NCBI GenBank assembly: GCA_009869945.1
Contig: WIXG01000042.1
Location: forward strand, 186,001 to 250,000
DNA: 64,000 bases
Source of the DNA: Mesaphorura yosii
Lineage: Eukaryota > Arthropoda > Collembola > Poduromorpha > Tullbergiidae
Reading direction: 5' to 3'
This document shows positions 23,111 through 36,626 of this stretch, one piece after another. A program made the translations under genes and the position numbers. Within the stretch, counting starts at the first letter, position 1. Each line of letters starts with the position of its first letter. The notes under the pieces are model-generated. The model saw only the letters and a program-made list of their open reading frames with translations, was not told the DNA's origin and did not search any database.

Positions 23111-23775
23111 CTGACAAAACAATAACGTTAAACATTGTCTCGTACTTCAATTGAGGTCGAGCGTGAGTCATTTTGCTAGGCTCCAGATTCATGGGGAGAG
23201 ATAAGATGAAACTTCGCTTTGCAGCTTTGCACTCTTGTTTTGGGACTCGCTTGCTTTTGGAACAGTTAAGAATAAAATAGACGCTTAGTCATCTCAAGCA
23301 TTTGTTTTGATGAATACGAAACCACTTCATGGCTATTCAAGGTTGGATGTTTTCACGTTGCGACTTTTGTGATTGACTCAAGCGACCCGGTCGGCTTCTC
23401 CATTGCACTTCATACAAATAAAAGAAAAGCGTGCTTGAATAAATTAATATCAAAGATATAAGTTTTTGATTGATGTTTATCCAAACCTGCGACAACTTCC
23501 ACCACATATGACAGAATATTCGTCTCGTTTTGAACAGGGAGGGGTAGGGTCCAGCGACTATGGCACAGGTGCCTGTGGAAACCTAGGGCATAGGTTTTGA
23601 TTTGTTGACACCGCAGGCGCAGGCGTCTCGAAGCACTCACTTTCAGTCAATGAGATACGACATGCGACATATCCTTTCATTTTGATTTAAGGACTTCCGA
23701 CTAGGCAATGCCGCTAGCAGGGAAGTAGAATTCGATTATTGTTAGGCGTAGTGGGGCTGGTAAATCCGAATCACG

Positions 23776-24270
23776 ATGGATTTCTTCTCTCCTGATCTCA
23801 AGTACTATACTCTTGGAGCAGTGCTTTGTGGGATTGGCTGGATTCTGTACGCAATCTACGACGATTTCACCTTGAACAACGACCCTGATGGAAGACGGCT
23901 TCGCTCGCACAACAGAAGACTTCGTCGAAGGCAGAAACTTCTTCAACGCCGCCGCCACGAACAGATACTGGAACAAAAGGTAAAAGCGGGTTCAACATCG
24001 ACATCATCCAGCCACCCGTCCTCGTGCTCCTCTGTGACTGATGAGTTCGGAGATGTTCAAGGCTCGAGTGTAGGCACCGACACTGAGGACGGTCCAAAGT
24101 CTACTGAAAGTGAAAGCGAACTAAATGCACAAGACAGTTCCAGCTCCAGTCGCAATGGAATTTGGAGTACGCTGATCACAAAAGTCAGCGATTTTTTCTC
24201 TGACAAAGTGGCCGTTCCTGAGTCTGGCACGGATGAAGAAATTGGCGCGTCATCGTTCGGTGCGTCATGA
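23776..24270 (+). CDS. Short membrane-anchored protein with TOM20-like N-terminus
   Basis: A single open frame of 164 residues. An N-terminal hydrophobic segment (LGAVLCGIGWILYAIYDDF) is followed by DPDGRRLRSHNRRLRRRQK. This arrangement (Tyr-rich anchor, DP, then Arg/Lys-rich helix) resembles the start of the mitochondrial import receptor TOM20, where the anchor is followed by a DP and a basic stretch. The remaining 100 residues are Ser/Glu/Asp-rich and show no tetratricopeptide domain, so this is not a normal TOM20. A splice onto a downstream exon is not visible. The gene may encode an outer mitochondrial membrane protein, but that is an analogy from a short segment. Coding status is reasonable, identity is not established. 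Confidence 0.5.
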   Translation: MDFFSPDLKYYTLGAVLCGIGWILYAIYDDFTLNNDPDGRRLRSHNRRLRRRQKLLQRRRHEQILEQKVKAGSTSTSSSHPSSCSSVTDEFGDVQGSSVGTDTEDGPKSTESESELNAQDSSSSSRNGIWSTLITKVSDFFSDKVAVPESGTDEEIGASSFGAS

Positions 24271-24574
24271 AATTTCAACCATTACGAATGACAGACTCGT
24301 CAATGACAGATCCGCCCTCTGAATTTTTGCAGTGCTGATTCCGAAGCCAGGATTCGCCTCTGTCTGTGTTAGTTCGAGCAGCTATCGAAAGTGCCGCATG
24401 AATACCGTTCGTCATGGCCATTCATGGGATCCTAATATGTGAACAAGGCTTCTTTGATTTCAACCCGGACAGTCTTTCAAAGCAGTATGCCAAAATCGCT
24501 CTCAAAATTATTTCTATCCAAAATAGTTCTTTCGAATTATAATGGATCTGCTGAATAAATTCTTCATGTGTTCT

Positions 24575-24808
24575 TTATTTCTTGTGAACTCGTTTTTTAT
24601 TGCCTGCAAAGCAATACTTAAGTTCCCGTTTACCTTTGGTCGGGTCCACACTTGCCCACATGGCACGACTCCAGATTGACACCATGGAGATCTTGTACGT
24701 AACGGGAATGTTTTCTTGGGCACATTCGTCACATTTTTGGTATTCCCGGTCAGGGTCACGTCTCTTCCGAATGTTCCGCATTAATGGTACAGTTTGCTGA
24801 TACTGTGA
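24575..24808 (-). CDS. Possible last exon of a small minus-strand gene
   Basis: After a TTACAG acceptor at 24809 the minus strand stays open for 77 codons to a TAA at 24575. The translation is polar and coding-like, with RRDPDREYQKCDECAQEN and a Lys-rich end. It overlaps, on the other strand, the 5' part of the gene at 24784-25329, and no upstream minus-strand exon could be found. It may therefore be a chance frame. Confidence 0.2.
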   Translation of the reverse strand, partial: SQYQQTVPLMRNIRKRRDPDREYQKCDECAQENIPVTYKISMVSIWSRAMWASVDPTKGKRELKYCFAGNKKRVHKK

Positions 24809-25329
24809 CTGTAAGCATTGCCGGCTTCCACGTCCTCGTCAACTCAGGTCAACTCAGGTCAACTCAGATCTTGGAACAGGAAGTTCTAATCGCCCGTATT
24901 TCACGATCAGGCTGGAATTTATTTCAATTTTCCTGTGTGATTCCGGTTCAGATGAATAAAATGGATTTGGCTCATAGTGAGCTTGCAGTTCCCGTATTTT
25001 GCGTTACGTTGGGGATTTCCCTCGTCCTTCTCTTCTACGTCCTTTGTAATGCCGATGACTGTGATTCCAAGCCAAGTCATTACAACGATGCCAGGCTGCC
25101 CCTGATGAGTGGCCTGCAACGTCGCCTGCATGAAATGGGAGCCCTCATGAATGCAAGACTCATTTACTATGGTCGCTGTTCAGTTGATGCTCGAAGTTTG
25201 GGCAAGCTAAATGGGAAGAATTCATCTAATGGATGGGCTGCACCTCTTGGAACATACCGACCACAACGCCCAGTGGCCAAAAACGACAAGTCTGACGCTG
25301 GAGCTGGAGATCCCTTCTCGGCAGTTTGA
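24784..25329 (+). CDS. Small single-pass membrane protein
   Basis: The best reading is join(24784..24810, 24952..25329), 134 residues, with donor ACT|GTAAGC and acceptor GGTTCAG. The intron removes 141 bases and keeps the frame (MVQFADTVT then MNKMDLAHSE). Alternatively the ATG at 24952 is the start (125 residues). One strong TM segment (VPVFCVTLGISLVLLFYVLC) is followed by a polar cytosolic or lumenal part without known domain, ending GDPFSAV. No homologue is recognised. The intron contains three tandem 10-base repeats each ending in CAG. Confidence 0.5.
   Translation: MVQFADTVTVSIAGFHVLVNSGQLRSTQILEQEVLIARISRSGWNLFQFSCVIPVQMNKMDLAHSELAVPVFCVTLGISLVLLFYVLCNADDCDSKPSHYNDARLPLMSGLQRRLHEMGALMNARLIYYGRCSVDARSLGKLNGKNSSNGWAAPLGTYRPQRPVAKNDKSDAGAGDPFSAV
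24838..24867 (+). repeat. Three tandem copies of a 10-base unit
   Basis: GTCAACTCAG is repeated exactly three times. It lies inside the probable intron of the small membrane-protein gene. Each copy ends in CAG, so each could in principle serve as a 3' splice site. Confidence 0.9.
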
Positions 25330-25744
25330 CTACAAGAACGGAGATTGAATTGCCCAATCTCGTCATACCATGATGCCAATATGTCTATGAGTTGAATCAG
25401 TACTTATACTCGACTTCGCAATTGTCTAAAAATATTAGTAAATTCGATATCCAAATCATTTGTAAAACTACAGTGACCTTCGATTTATTGTAATTTTATT
25501 TCTAAGCAGATTTGTCATTCACAAAGTCCATTATCAATAACATTATTTTGGAAAGCACGATGTGCAGACGCCATTAGCCGGTAAAATTAGCATTCAATAT
25601 CACAAGTCAGTTACGAACCGCCACCGAAATTTAGCACACTAAATCTTTTCAATCTTATCCTGTGTTAGAATAGCCTGACTTATTATGTGTAAAGCTTCGT
25701 GTCATATCCTAGTACTATATTGCAAGAGACGCATGTTATTCGGA
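25330..25744. other. Convergent 3' region before UBE4B
   Basis: About 0.4 kb separating the small membrane-protein gene from the UBE4B stop codon. TTTATT motifs near 25484-25500 are AATAAA on the minus strand and could be the UBE4B poly(A) signal. No gene is seen. Confidence 0.5.
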
Positions 25745-28700
25745 TTAAGTTTGGCTGTAATCGGCCATCGGCTTCGCCTTTAGTTTCTCTTCTTTCCATT
25801 CTTCGATACGCTTCTTCAAATCAGGGACATCCTTCAGCATGTCCTCGGTCAAAGGCTGGCGATTGAATGGATCGGAGCTCGAGTTAAGTAAATGACGGAG
25901 GATAATAGCCCGATCCATAATTATACCGCTTGGTAAAGAAACGGGGTCTTCCATTATAGTATCCATCAGAGGATCTGCAATAAATTACTCAGTTTGTAAG
26001 AGATGTGTTTTCTTTTATATTGAATATTCAAGAAATGGATACCTCTGAATTCATCAGGCGCATCGCTGAAGTCAACATCTTCTTGTTCGGCCTTCGATTT
26101 ATAGTCAATTGCTTTATTCACCAACCCTCGAAATTCATCCAATTGGTAGTCAGGTTTTATGTTTGCCTTCTCCATCCGCTTCAGTGCATCTTCCAAGTCA
26201 GTTTCCTTAAACGATCTCTGAAAACGAAAAAAGTTCTTGTGCTCAATTATTCAATGCAATTTATCTTAATGCTGTAATGCATTTTTCGCCATTACCTCAT
26301 CTTCAGACATCGCTTTTGCTAACTTGTCTGACGAGAGATTTAAATAGATATCGATTATTTGCCCTAAAAGGCTTTTGGGTGTCCAACCGTACTTGTGCGC
26401 ATTCTGCACTTTCAAATTCTTGCAACTTGGACCACAGAGTTGAATTAAGTTGTAATTCAGCATGGCTGCTAGTCTATTCACAATTTCTGCTCTCAGAAAC
26501 GGCTTCTTCACATTTTCGGACAAATAAGTGAGCATGTCTAAAGTTTCTTGTGCCAATTGTAAGTAAGATGTGCATGCTCTTTCATATTGGTCAAGTTCTT
26601 TAAGTAGTTCAGTCTGTCTTTCATTTGACTCGGCATTCCAGTACCTCTCGTTGCTTTGCAGCTGCTGAATTGCACGAATTTTCTGTAGCCAATCAAGGAC
26701 TCAAATAGAGGATCATTGCTACAACTTTGCAAGATTGCCATGAAAAATAATTACCTGCAGCAGCTCCAGACTCTCGTCCAATAAAAATGTTGTATCGTTT
26801 ATTAAAGTGCTAATGAAACGAATAAATTCTTTTCCAATGTGTGTTTCGTTTAAAATGGCCGATCTAGAACAAATAATTCCGTTAAGCACGAACCTCATAA
26901 AGCAAAGGAAGTGAAATGAACTTACTTATGAGCTGGATTTGCCCACAACCCTTTAAAAATAACTTGTATCCTGTGTCGAATCTCAAACTTATCAAAAAAT
27001 TCAGTGTGCGATCCAGTAACTTCTGAGTCAGTATAAAACTTCATTAAGGCCAACGATAAATACTGTTCGGCAATCTGGTAGTTCAACAACCGGCAAAATA
27101 ATATGTCTGTGCTGCCTTCCCGAACTGATGGGCACATCAAGTGCATGATTTTAACCTAAAGATTGAGCGAGGCAAAGTGGTTAAATCAGAAGTTCATTCA
27201 AATAGCAGATTCAAGTCACTCACAATTTTGTCTTTTATAAAGGGATTCCTAGTGTATTGTGGATAGCACATAATTAGCAACATCCACAGCAGTATCGAGT
27301 CTCCCAGCTTGTCATCGACGAATCTCTTTGGATAATACCGGAAGACAAATACCAAATAGTCGCCTATGTCTTGCAGATACCACTCTGGAAGGTTGGCTAA
27401 TTCTGGAGCAAGTTGATCACTAGTAGGCAACTGTGGCTCTTGCCCAGGCTCTGGAGGCACCACAAGTAGCATGTTCAAGTACTCAGCCAAATTATTAAAA
27501 AATGTCATGCAGCGCCTCATGAATTCGTCTTGCAAAAGGACCACAAACAAGCTGATTTGGTGTTGCTTCAAGCGCTGTAAAATTAAGGGCGAATTTGAAA
27601 TACTTGAAAACACGTACCAAATTATAATTATGATAGTTAATTTACACTTAATTCTGCCTTCAATCGTTTCGCAATGACTTCGTTCGCAGCTTCATCTCGC
27701 CAAACATCACCGGGCTGACCAATTCTCTCGATCTAGACGCAAAGGAAAATCTCTTACCTCGGGACATTAACTCATAAGAATCCTTAAGCATACCATTTTT
27801 TGAAGGTGTGCAATTTCACGAATTAATTGTTCAAATCCACTGATTGTTGGAATCAGCCCCACATGATGCGCCTGAATTGTTAAGAACCAGCACATGGTCG
27901 GGAACTTGGGCTCGTTCCAGCAATGCCCTTCCTTTTCTAAATATCAAGGCCAATCTTTCAATACCTGCTGTCACAATACTGACAAATGTCAGCTGAGGCT
28001 CACCAAGCTGCTTAATCCATCTGTTACACTCTTCGGTTTCAGTACCAATATTCGAGTCATTGGTAAAATCGAGAACAGATTTCGGATGAAACGGATACAG
28101 ACGATCTATATTAGCCAGTTTCACTTTCTGTGACAGAAGTTGCAGAACAGAAACATAATTCAGCATCGGCCCATCGCCCAAAGTCGTATCCTCGGTCGGG
28201 TCGCGAAACAACATTGTGCGACCTGCATTGTTGCGGCAAACTCTGGCTAAGAACTCGATCGTTTCATCACGTGACAGGGGATTTGACAAGATTTCGTGGA
28301 GGATCTTATGCAACATTACTCGTGCCCACTCAACCTCTTGTTGGAGTGTTGTGATCACAACGTTCTCCACCGGATTAAACTCGAAATTGTAAAATTTGGC
28401 TCCAAGCTCAGGGGTGTCTTCCACAATTATGGACAAGCGAAAAATTGGTTCCAAGTAGGCTTCAATTCCTTTACAAACTTCTGTTGGTTTCTGTGAACTT
28501 TGTTGACCAGAGGTGCTAACGGCGAGGGGTATGTGCGGCGGCCTTGAAGCTTGAGCAACTTTGATGAAATTCTAACAAAAATATTAATCAGGAAGTATTA
28601 AAGTATAGCCGAATCCTTTCTGGTTCCCAAGTAGATCCTTACTTGATTAACAAGCAGCTCAGTAAATGGTCTATTGTTGTTTTTGACGCCTGAGGTTGAC

Positions 28701-29588
28701 ACGCCTGGAAGAGCATCAGTTCCCGTGTCGCTCAGTCGAAGTTGGCACATTTCCCAAAGTAGACTCAAGGGGACATGATAGTCCTTGCTTGTCACAGAGG
28801 CCATCTTGAGATATTTCCAAATGTCATTAAACAAAGGCCAAAAAATTGCTTGAAAAGTCTTTCGCCGAGGATAAAAGCGATCTACGAGTTTGACCAGGAA
28901 TTCAGCAGGAATAGATTGGTTCAATAACGGAATGATAAGTGGTGATCCCAACTTCTCAGGAATTATATTATTAGGCAGATTTGAGAAAATTGAATCGATT
29001 GTTTCCAGACAACTTGACCGTACCAGTTGGACAATTTCCCTGCACTTCTCCGACTGTGTATAGAACTATAACACAAAGTACATTTCAAACTCAATTTCGA
29101 AGTTTGGACGGTTGGCCTAGAATTGTAGAATTAATGCATGCAAGACTTACTCCGGGGTGAGATCTTTCATACTGATATGAACTCTGTGCAACTTCCAAGG
29201 TAAACGCAAATACGCGAAGGAAATCCGGCTTCGAGAACTGCTTTTCAGCAATTTGAATTTTTCCAGATCTTACTAAGTCTAGTACTTCAGAGTGCACTTC
29301 AGGCACGAGAAACTCATAGTCCAACGGTATTTCTTCATCGGCCCAGCTTATTAAAATCTTAATGACATTTACTAACGTTATTCGTCCATCGTCTAGATAT
29401 CCAGGTGCCAAATGAGACGCGCAAACGCTTTGTGGTTTATGCAAGTCTTTGATAACTTTGACATTGTATATGCTTGACAGTGATGACAGGAAAACCGATT
29501 CTTCCTGAATGAGTTTCTTCACCGATTCTGATTCTTCAGTTTCGACAGCTCCGGGTTGAGTTGAACTTGATGGCGATGGACGGCTCAT
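25745..29588 (-). CDS. Ube4b: Ubiquitin conjugation factor E4 B (U-box ligase)
   Basis: Eleven exons sum to 3141 bases and 1046 residues: 29151-29588, 28643-29065, 28004-28571, 27794-27936, 27646-27732, 27224-27574, 26926-27155, 26755-26863, 26296-26682, 26043-26217, 25745-25974. UBE4B/Ufd2 extends ubiquitin chains on substrates and works with the p97/Cdc48 segregase. The Ufd2 core is clear: [13 protein letters not shown], the [17 protein letters not shown] block, [26 protein letters not shown] and [20 protein letters not shown]. The U-box occupies the last 75 residues ([17 protein letters not shown], then [20 protein letters not shown]). Its form identifies UBE4B rather than UBE4A. At 1046 residues it lacks the long N-terminal extension of vertebrate UBE4B and is closer in size to yeast Ufd2. 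A 67-base intron at 27937-28003 is open in one frame and easily missed. Confidence 0.95.
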
Positions 29589-30882
29589 GTTGTAGCCCTT
29601 GTTATCAGCAAATATTGTAAGGATCTACCTGCAATGTATGCAACAATATAATATTGTAAGAGTAAGAAATGGCAAGTGTAATTTCACGGTAGGCTATAAA
29701 TTAAGTTACCTTAATACACTAATAACAACACGATGAACAGATTCCTCCACGTCGGGTATATCGTGATTTGCGGAGCGGCGAATGATTTTAATATTCAATC
29801 AGTCCTAGTGGAATAACTACATTAGAACTTAAAGCTTAAATCTCTCTGAGTCCTAAGTGGCGATGGAAACTATGTTCGGTGTGTTGATTCATTTGACTCA
29901 AATTTGGTGTCTCAGCAGACACAGCTGCTTGTCCTTGAATGCCAACTACTGCTACCGTTTTGCTTAACTCGGTGTTGAGCCAAATGCGACAAGCGACATT
30001 CCGAGAATTCAGTTTGAGACAAATATGAGTGACGCTATCGATGAATTGCTGTATACATAAAGTTAAATGCCACAAAATGTGAAATTCCTCAGTTTATGAG
30101 GCATTGTTCATTGAAATGCCTACACAAACTGCGGAAAATTTTCTACTAGAAAAGGATATAAGAAAGGAAATTTTCGAAATGACCAAAATGTCCCAAAGTC
30201 CCAACTCCGATTCCATAAATTTCATTAGATTTTGGATCAGTCCAATGATTTTGAGTCATGCCTGAAGCACCTTGAGCATGTTATTATGACGGGGTTTAGT
30301 CGCTTTTCACATCGGGACAATTTCTCAAGCTAAAAAGCACAGGAGGAGGATTTTTGAATACGAATAAATTGGATATCCGCAAAACATCCCAGGGACGACG
30401 GGGCGAGTCGGCCATCGAATGACTTTCTAACGGCTCCAGTTAGAGAGGTTCGTCAAATCTATTCAAGCCATTACGTATCGATAATTAAAATTTTTTGTTT
30501 GCATGCATAATTTTAATATATTACATAACTCAAGGCAATTCGAGACCAAATCTCATCAGTTGCCAGCCACGGCCACTGGCCACTCGGTAAGACCATCCTC
30601 GTATTACGACTGCTTTGTAACGTTAAACTTTAAATTGTGCAAACCTAATTACACACAGCTAATCGATTCAGGTGTAACCTTAACTGCCCATTAGCACAGT
30701 ATGCCAAAACCTTTCTCATTTCTTACTTTCCAGCAAGAATTCGTTGCGACCGCAAGCCACTACTCGAACCTTCCAAATATCTCACTCAGAGATCCAGAAG
30801 ACTCGGCGTGGCATCCCGTTGAGAAGTTTTGGTCATTCTACTAGTGAATCCAGTTTGCCAAATTTGGATTTGAATTTCAAGA
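29589..30882. other. Divergent region between UBE4B and GDH
   Basis: About 1.3 kb between two head-to-head genes, expected to hold both promoters. A minus-strand frame at 29836-30048, after a TATACAG acceptor, looks partly coding (THICLKLNSRNVACRIWLN), but no upstream exon of the same gene could be established. Otherwise nothing is supported. Confidence 0.4.
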
Positions 30883-33299
<2,417 letters not shown>

Positions 33300-33488
33300 A
33301 GATCCTATCACTGAATTAGCTGACGTCATTCAGCATTTTAAAAATCCACAACCAAAATGAGTCAATTTGTTATCTGGGCAAATGTAAAATGTTAACCGTA
33401 CAGTGTGTGAACTAACTGATGAGTCGTAATAAAATATACTGACCAATTAAATTGGCTGATCCTGAGAGTCAGAAACTGATTCAGTTTA

Positions 33489-35210
33489 TTACACCAAATT
33501 CCGTAGTAATTGAATGAAAGATTTACAGGAATGTGAGCAATAAGGAAGCATGAAGTCGTCGTAAGTAGAACAGTAGCCAAGGTCAGCCCATTCTCGACAT
33601 TGCTTGTGAGAATCCGTACAGCCAGAGCCTGTGACATCACCAAAAATAACTAATTTTGCTGACAAGATTCATTTTTCGTTCAGTTCTGATTGTATGTCAA
33701 TTTGTTCTCACCGCATCGGTTGCACGACTTTCTACAGTTTACGTTCATCCACTCTTCCTTTTCAACGCAATGATTCCTTTCCGCAAAAAGTGAACACCCT
33801 TCACTCTTGTCAACGCATTTCGTGTCTGTTCAGGCAAATCGCGATTAAAATTGCAACGCATTCTTGAATCTAGAAAATAAAATCCTAACCATTAAAGCAC
33901 TTGGAGTTCATGAAACGGTGAAGTCGGTATTCATTCTTTTTTATCTTCTCGGCTGATGAGGCTTTGCATTTGTACCACTTGTTGACTTTCAGGACGTCCA
34001 TCTTCAGGATTATCAAAAATCTAAAGAGTGATAAATTTTTTATAACGCCGAGCTTATGGTGCTCACCTTAGAAAATCCTTCTCGTTGTCCCAGCTTTTCA
34101 ACTTCGTCAAAGTACGGATAAATTGTGATTTCGTTCTTAGGGTCAGCGAAGGCAGTGGCCGAGTAATGCAAGATTGACCTCGTGTCGTACTCGCCTGCAT
34201 AATTACCCGCAGGTGGTTCCCGTTTTTCGAAATTGTGTTCAAATTCTAATCCGGGAAACAATGCATATTCACACTAACGTGGCACAGTTCATCCGGTGCG
34301 ATCTTCACTTACCTTCCCGAATGACATCGTAATCAACGAACACAAACTTGTCGCGGTCGACTCGTGACTGTTCATGGATGAATCCAATTGTGTGCAACAT
34401 TTCATGCAAAAGTCTGCCGAATTGGTCAAAGCAATTGTCTGCGAGTTTTATACTCTGTCGTCCACCTTTGTATCCAACTGGACTCTTGCAGCCTTCGTCA
34501 ATGCTCTCGATGAACAGATAGTCGTCATCTTTTTCCAGGTCAGCCGGGATGAATTGGATACATGTGTTATCTTCAAATTCCTGGACAGCTTTTGCAATAT
34601 CAAGTCTCTGGTCTTCATCTGCAAAGAGTCAGCATCGTTATAAAAGGATTTCAGTTTCAGTGGCTGATCCTAATCCTATTCCATATCTCAAAGACAAACC
34701 AAATTCATTGTCGAGTAAGTAAGGAATGACTCCATTGTCCCAGAGCTCTGCGTTGTCCTTTTGTCTGGATCCCTTGTTACTCGACTTCAACTCGAGAATA
34801 TCTTCTTCAGTTGGATCTTCACCAGGCTTGGGTTTCTTATTCTTGGGGACTGAATTCAAAAACGCGTGATAAGTACTCAAGCCTTTCTGATCTAAGTAAA
34901 ATGCGCTCGCGTACTCAGTTTCTTAGCCTTTTCGAATTCGTCCGGTGTCAATGGTCTTCCAGGAACTGGGATGCGTGGAATCGGCGAAAGGGATTCCTTT
35001 CCAGACTGCTAAATGTAGAATAACCACAATTTAGCGTTTGCTTCTTATTGGATGAGCAAGTTTTCTTACGTCTTCTGTGTTCTCGGCGGATGCTTCGTCA
35101 ACATTATCGTTATCATCGTCGGAGTCGAAAACTGGCAAACTGAAGACAGACTTAAAAATCAGTCCACAAAGAATGAATGAAATTAACAACGCTGAAGTGC
35201 GGGTCGCCAT
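33489..35210 (-). CDS. Astacin metalloprotease with ShKT-type C-terminal exons
   Basis: Secure exons are 35070..35210, 34915..35008, 34700..34849, 34313..34618 and 34067..34245, all phase-consistent. The order is a signal peptide, an acidic propeptide and a peptidase domain. The zinc site is HEMLHTIGFIHE (residues 200-211), with the following SILHY holding the conserved Tyr. The usual Met of the Met-turn is Leu (L256). The next exon starts at 34020; read through, it stops at 33931 (ending REDKKE). Downstream, 33712..33825 and 33489..33628 each encode a six-cysteine ShKT module and are in phase with each other. They would join if the 34020 exon used a weak internal donor. So there may be a short form ending at 33931 and a long form with two ShKT modules, or the ShKT exons belong to another transcript. 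The final TAA overlaps AATAAA. Role: extracellular protein cleavage. Confidence 0.8.
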
Positions 35211-35783
35211 TGTCCTGATCTGCCTATAAGGTGTTGGACGAAGTAATGGACCGTACTCAATTGATAGCGTACGAGCTCCATATGGAAAGAACTGACGCGA
35301 AACGTCTGCTTAACAGCAATTTAATTCCAAGTAGCAGTAAGGAACTGGACTTGGATCGAACCAGATAAAAGTAAAGGTGAAGGTAGTTCAAATCGCCATG
35401 ATGGACGTATTCAGAATGTGAGATTCTCAAGTTTATTAGCCTCAATTATGCGCACAGACTTCATTTTCATGAAACAATCAGTTACTCAATTTCCATTAAA
35501 TTGCCAGTAGAATGAGTCAACTAATGCGATGAATGGCTTCTTGTGTCGTGTCCGCCATGCCCAAAGACCCACTCTAGCGCTTCATACAGGACGTACTACC
35601 AGAAACAGAGTCAGATTCTTCTAAAGCGTGGTTTCTGTCATGTGCATTTATTTTTCAGTATCAGTATCAGTCTTGATTAGTGAGATTAAACTACTCCAAT
35701 TTCAACTCAAACAATAATAACTCTAATAATACTTCTACAACCTATCCACACGATAATGATTGCTAAGCATTGAGTATTAATGG
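35211..35783. other. Intergenic stretch, about 0.6 kb
   Basis: Upstream region of the astacin gene and 3' region of the next minus-strand gene. TTTATT near 35646 is AATAAA on the minus strand and may serve that gene. No further gene is seen. Confidence 0.5.
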
Positions 35784-36626
35784 TTAAGGAATAATGAAAT
35801 GAAGCGTCGGCACCGAAATATACTTCTTGTAGTAATACGTCACAGGAGGCCCAACATTTTTAGACGATACGAATTGTGAGGGATGAAACACCGGCCGACT
35901 GAATCGGACTATCGTCCTGCAGTATCCATGATAGTCTCTCCGCTGCCCATAAGGACAACTGTGGCCATAGTCTGGAACGATTATCGCTGACTTGTGCCTG
36001 AACACCTTCGTTTCATCGTACGCTGATGTGCTTGGGCCGTATTGAGGTCGTTTCAGATGGAAGCCACCAAATGGAATTCGACTGGTAACGCTTTCTGCTT
36101 CGTTTCCGGTGATGTCAGTGTATTCGTCAAATGTTTGGCCAAGAATGTCGATCCGTGACCCGGAGTCCTGGATAGAATTGACGTGATCAGAACTGCTGGC
36201 TTGCAGTATGTTAATCAGGTCTGGCGCTTGCTTCGCATCTGGCGAATTTGCGTCAATCGGGTTCCTTTGTACTTCGAACACTGAATTGATTTTGCATTTT
36301 CCGTTTTTCTGATTTCCATTGGCGAGGAAAGTCATGAAGAAGGAGCACAAAGCGTCTGTTTGCTCCAGTGGCTGGGATTTGGCGTTGGATATGCCGGGAG
36401 TCGCATTGCTGAGAGTATTCGTACTCGGCCGAGTGCGTATGTCGTGTGCTCGCGTAGCCTTGTAAACTTCAACGTTCGGATACGTCCTCGTTTTCAGTTT
36501 CAATGCGAGTTGCGTCGTCGTTGGCGATTCGGGCAGCGGCGAATTCCATACGAATTGCACGCAATGTGACAGGAACACGACCACAGCAAATAATTTGAAC
36601 CAATGATTTTCTGTGCAACTTCCCAT
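35784..36626 (-). CDS. Secreted orphan protein with CPYGQRRDYHGYCR motif
   Basis: A single coding exon of 280 residues. A signal peptide lies at the N-terminus (LFAVVVFLSHCVQFVWNSP). The middle is polar and probably unstructured, with a CSFFMTFLANG segment. The C-terminal part carries CPYGQRRDYHGYCR, a short two-cysteine motif common in secreted arthropod proteins, and ends in Tyr/Lys/Pro-rich sequence. The 5' leader appears to contain an intron at 36645-36714 (donor GG|GTAAGA, acceptor TTTGTAG). I cannot give a function. The complete frame, leader and 5' intron make it a believable gene. Confidence 0.7.
   Translation of the reverse strand: MGSCTENHWFKLFAVVVFLSHCVQFVWNSPLPESPTTTQLALKLKTRTYPNVEVYKATRAHDIRTRPSTNTLSNATPGISNAKSQPLEQTDALCSFFMTFLANGNQKNGKCKINSVFEVQRNPIDANSPDAKQAPDLINILQASSSDHVNSIQDSGSRIDILGQTFDEYTDITGNEAESVTSRIPFGGFHLKRPQYGPSTSAYDETKVFRHKSAIIVPDYGHSCPYGQRRDYHGYCRTIVRFSRPVFHPSQFVSSKNVGPPVTYYYKKYISVPTLHFIIP

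Noticed and set aside
27909..27964. Apparent frame continuation in UBE4B exon ending in DSNNQWI
   Set aside because: It reads through a 67-base intron (27937-28003); removing it restores the conserved [13 protein letters not shown] segment.
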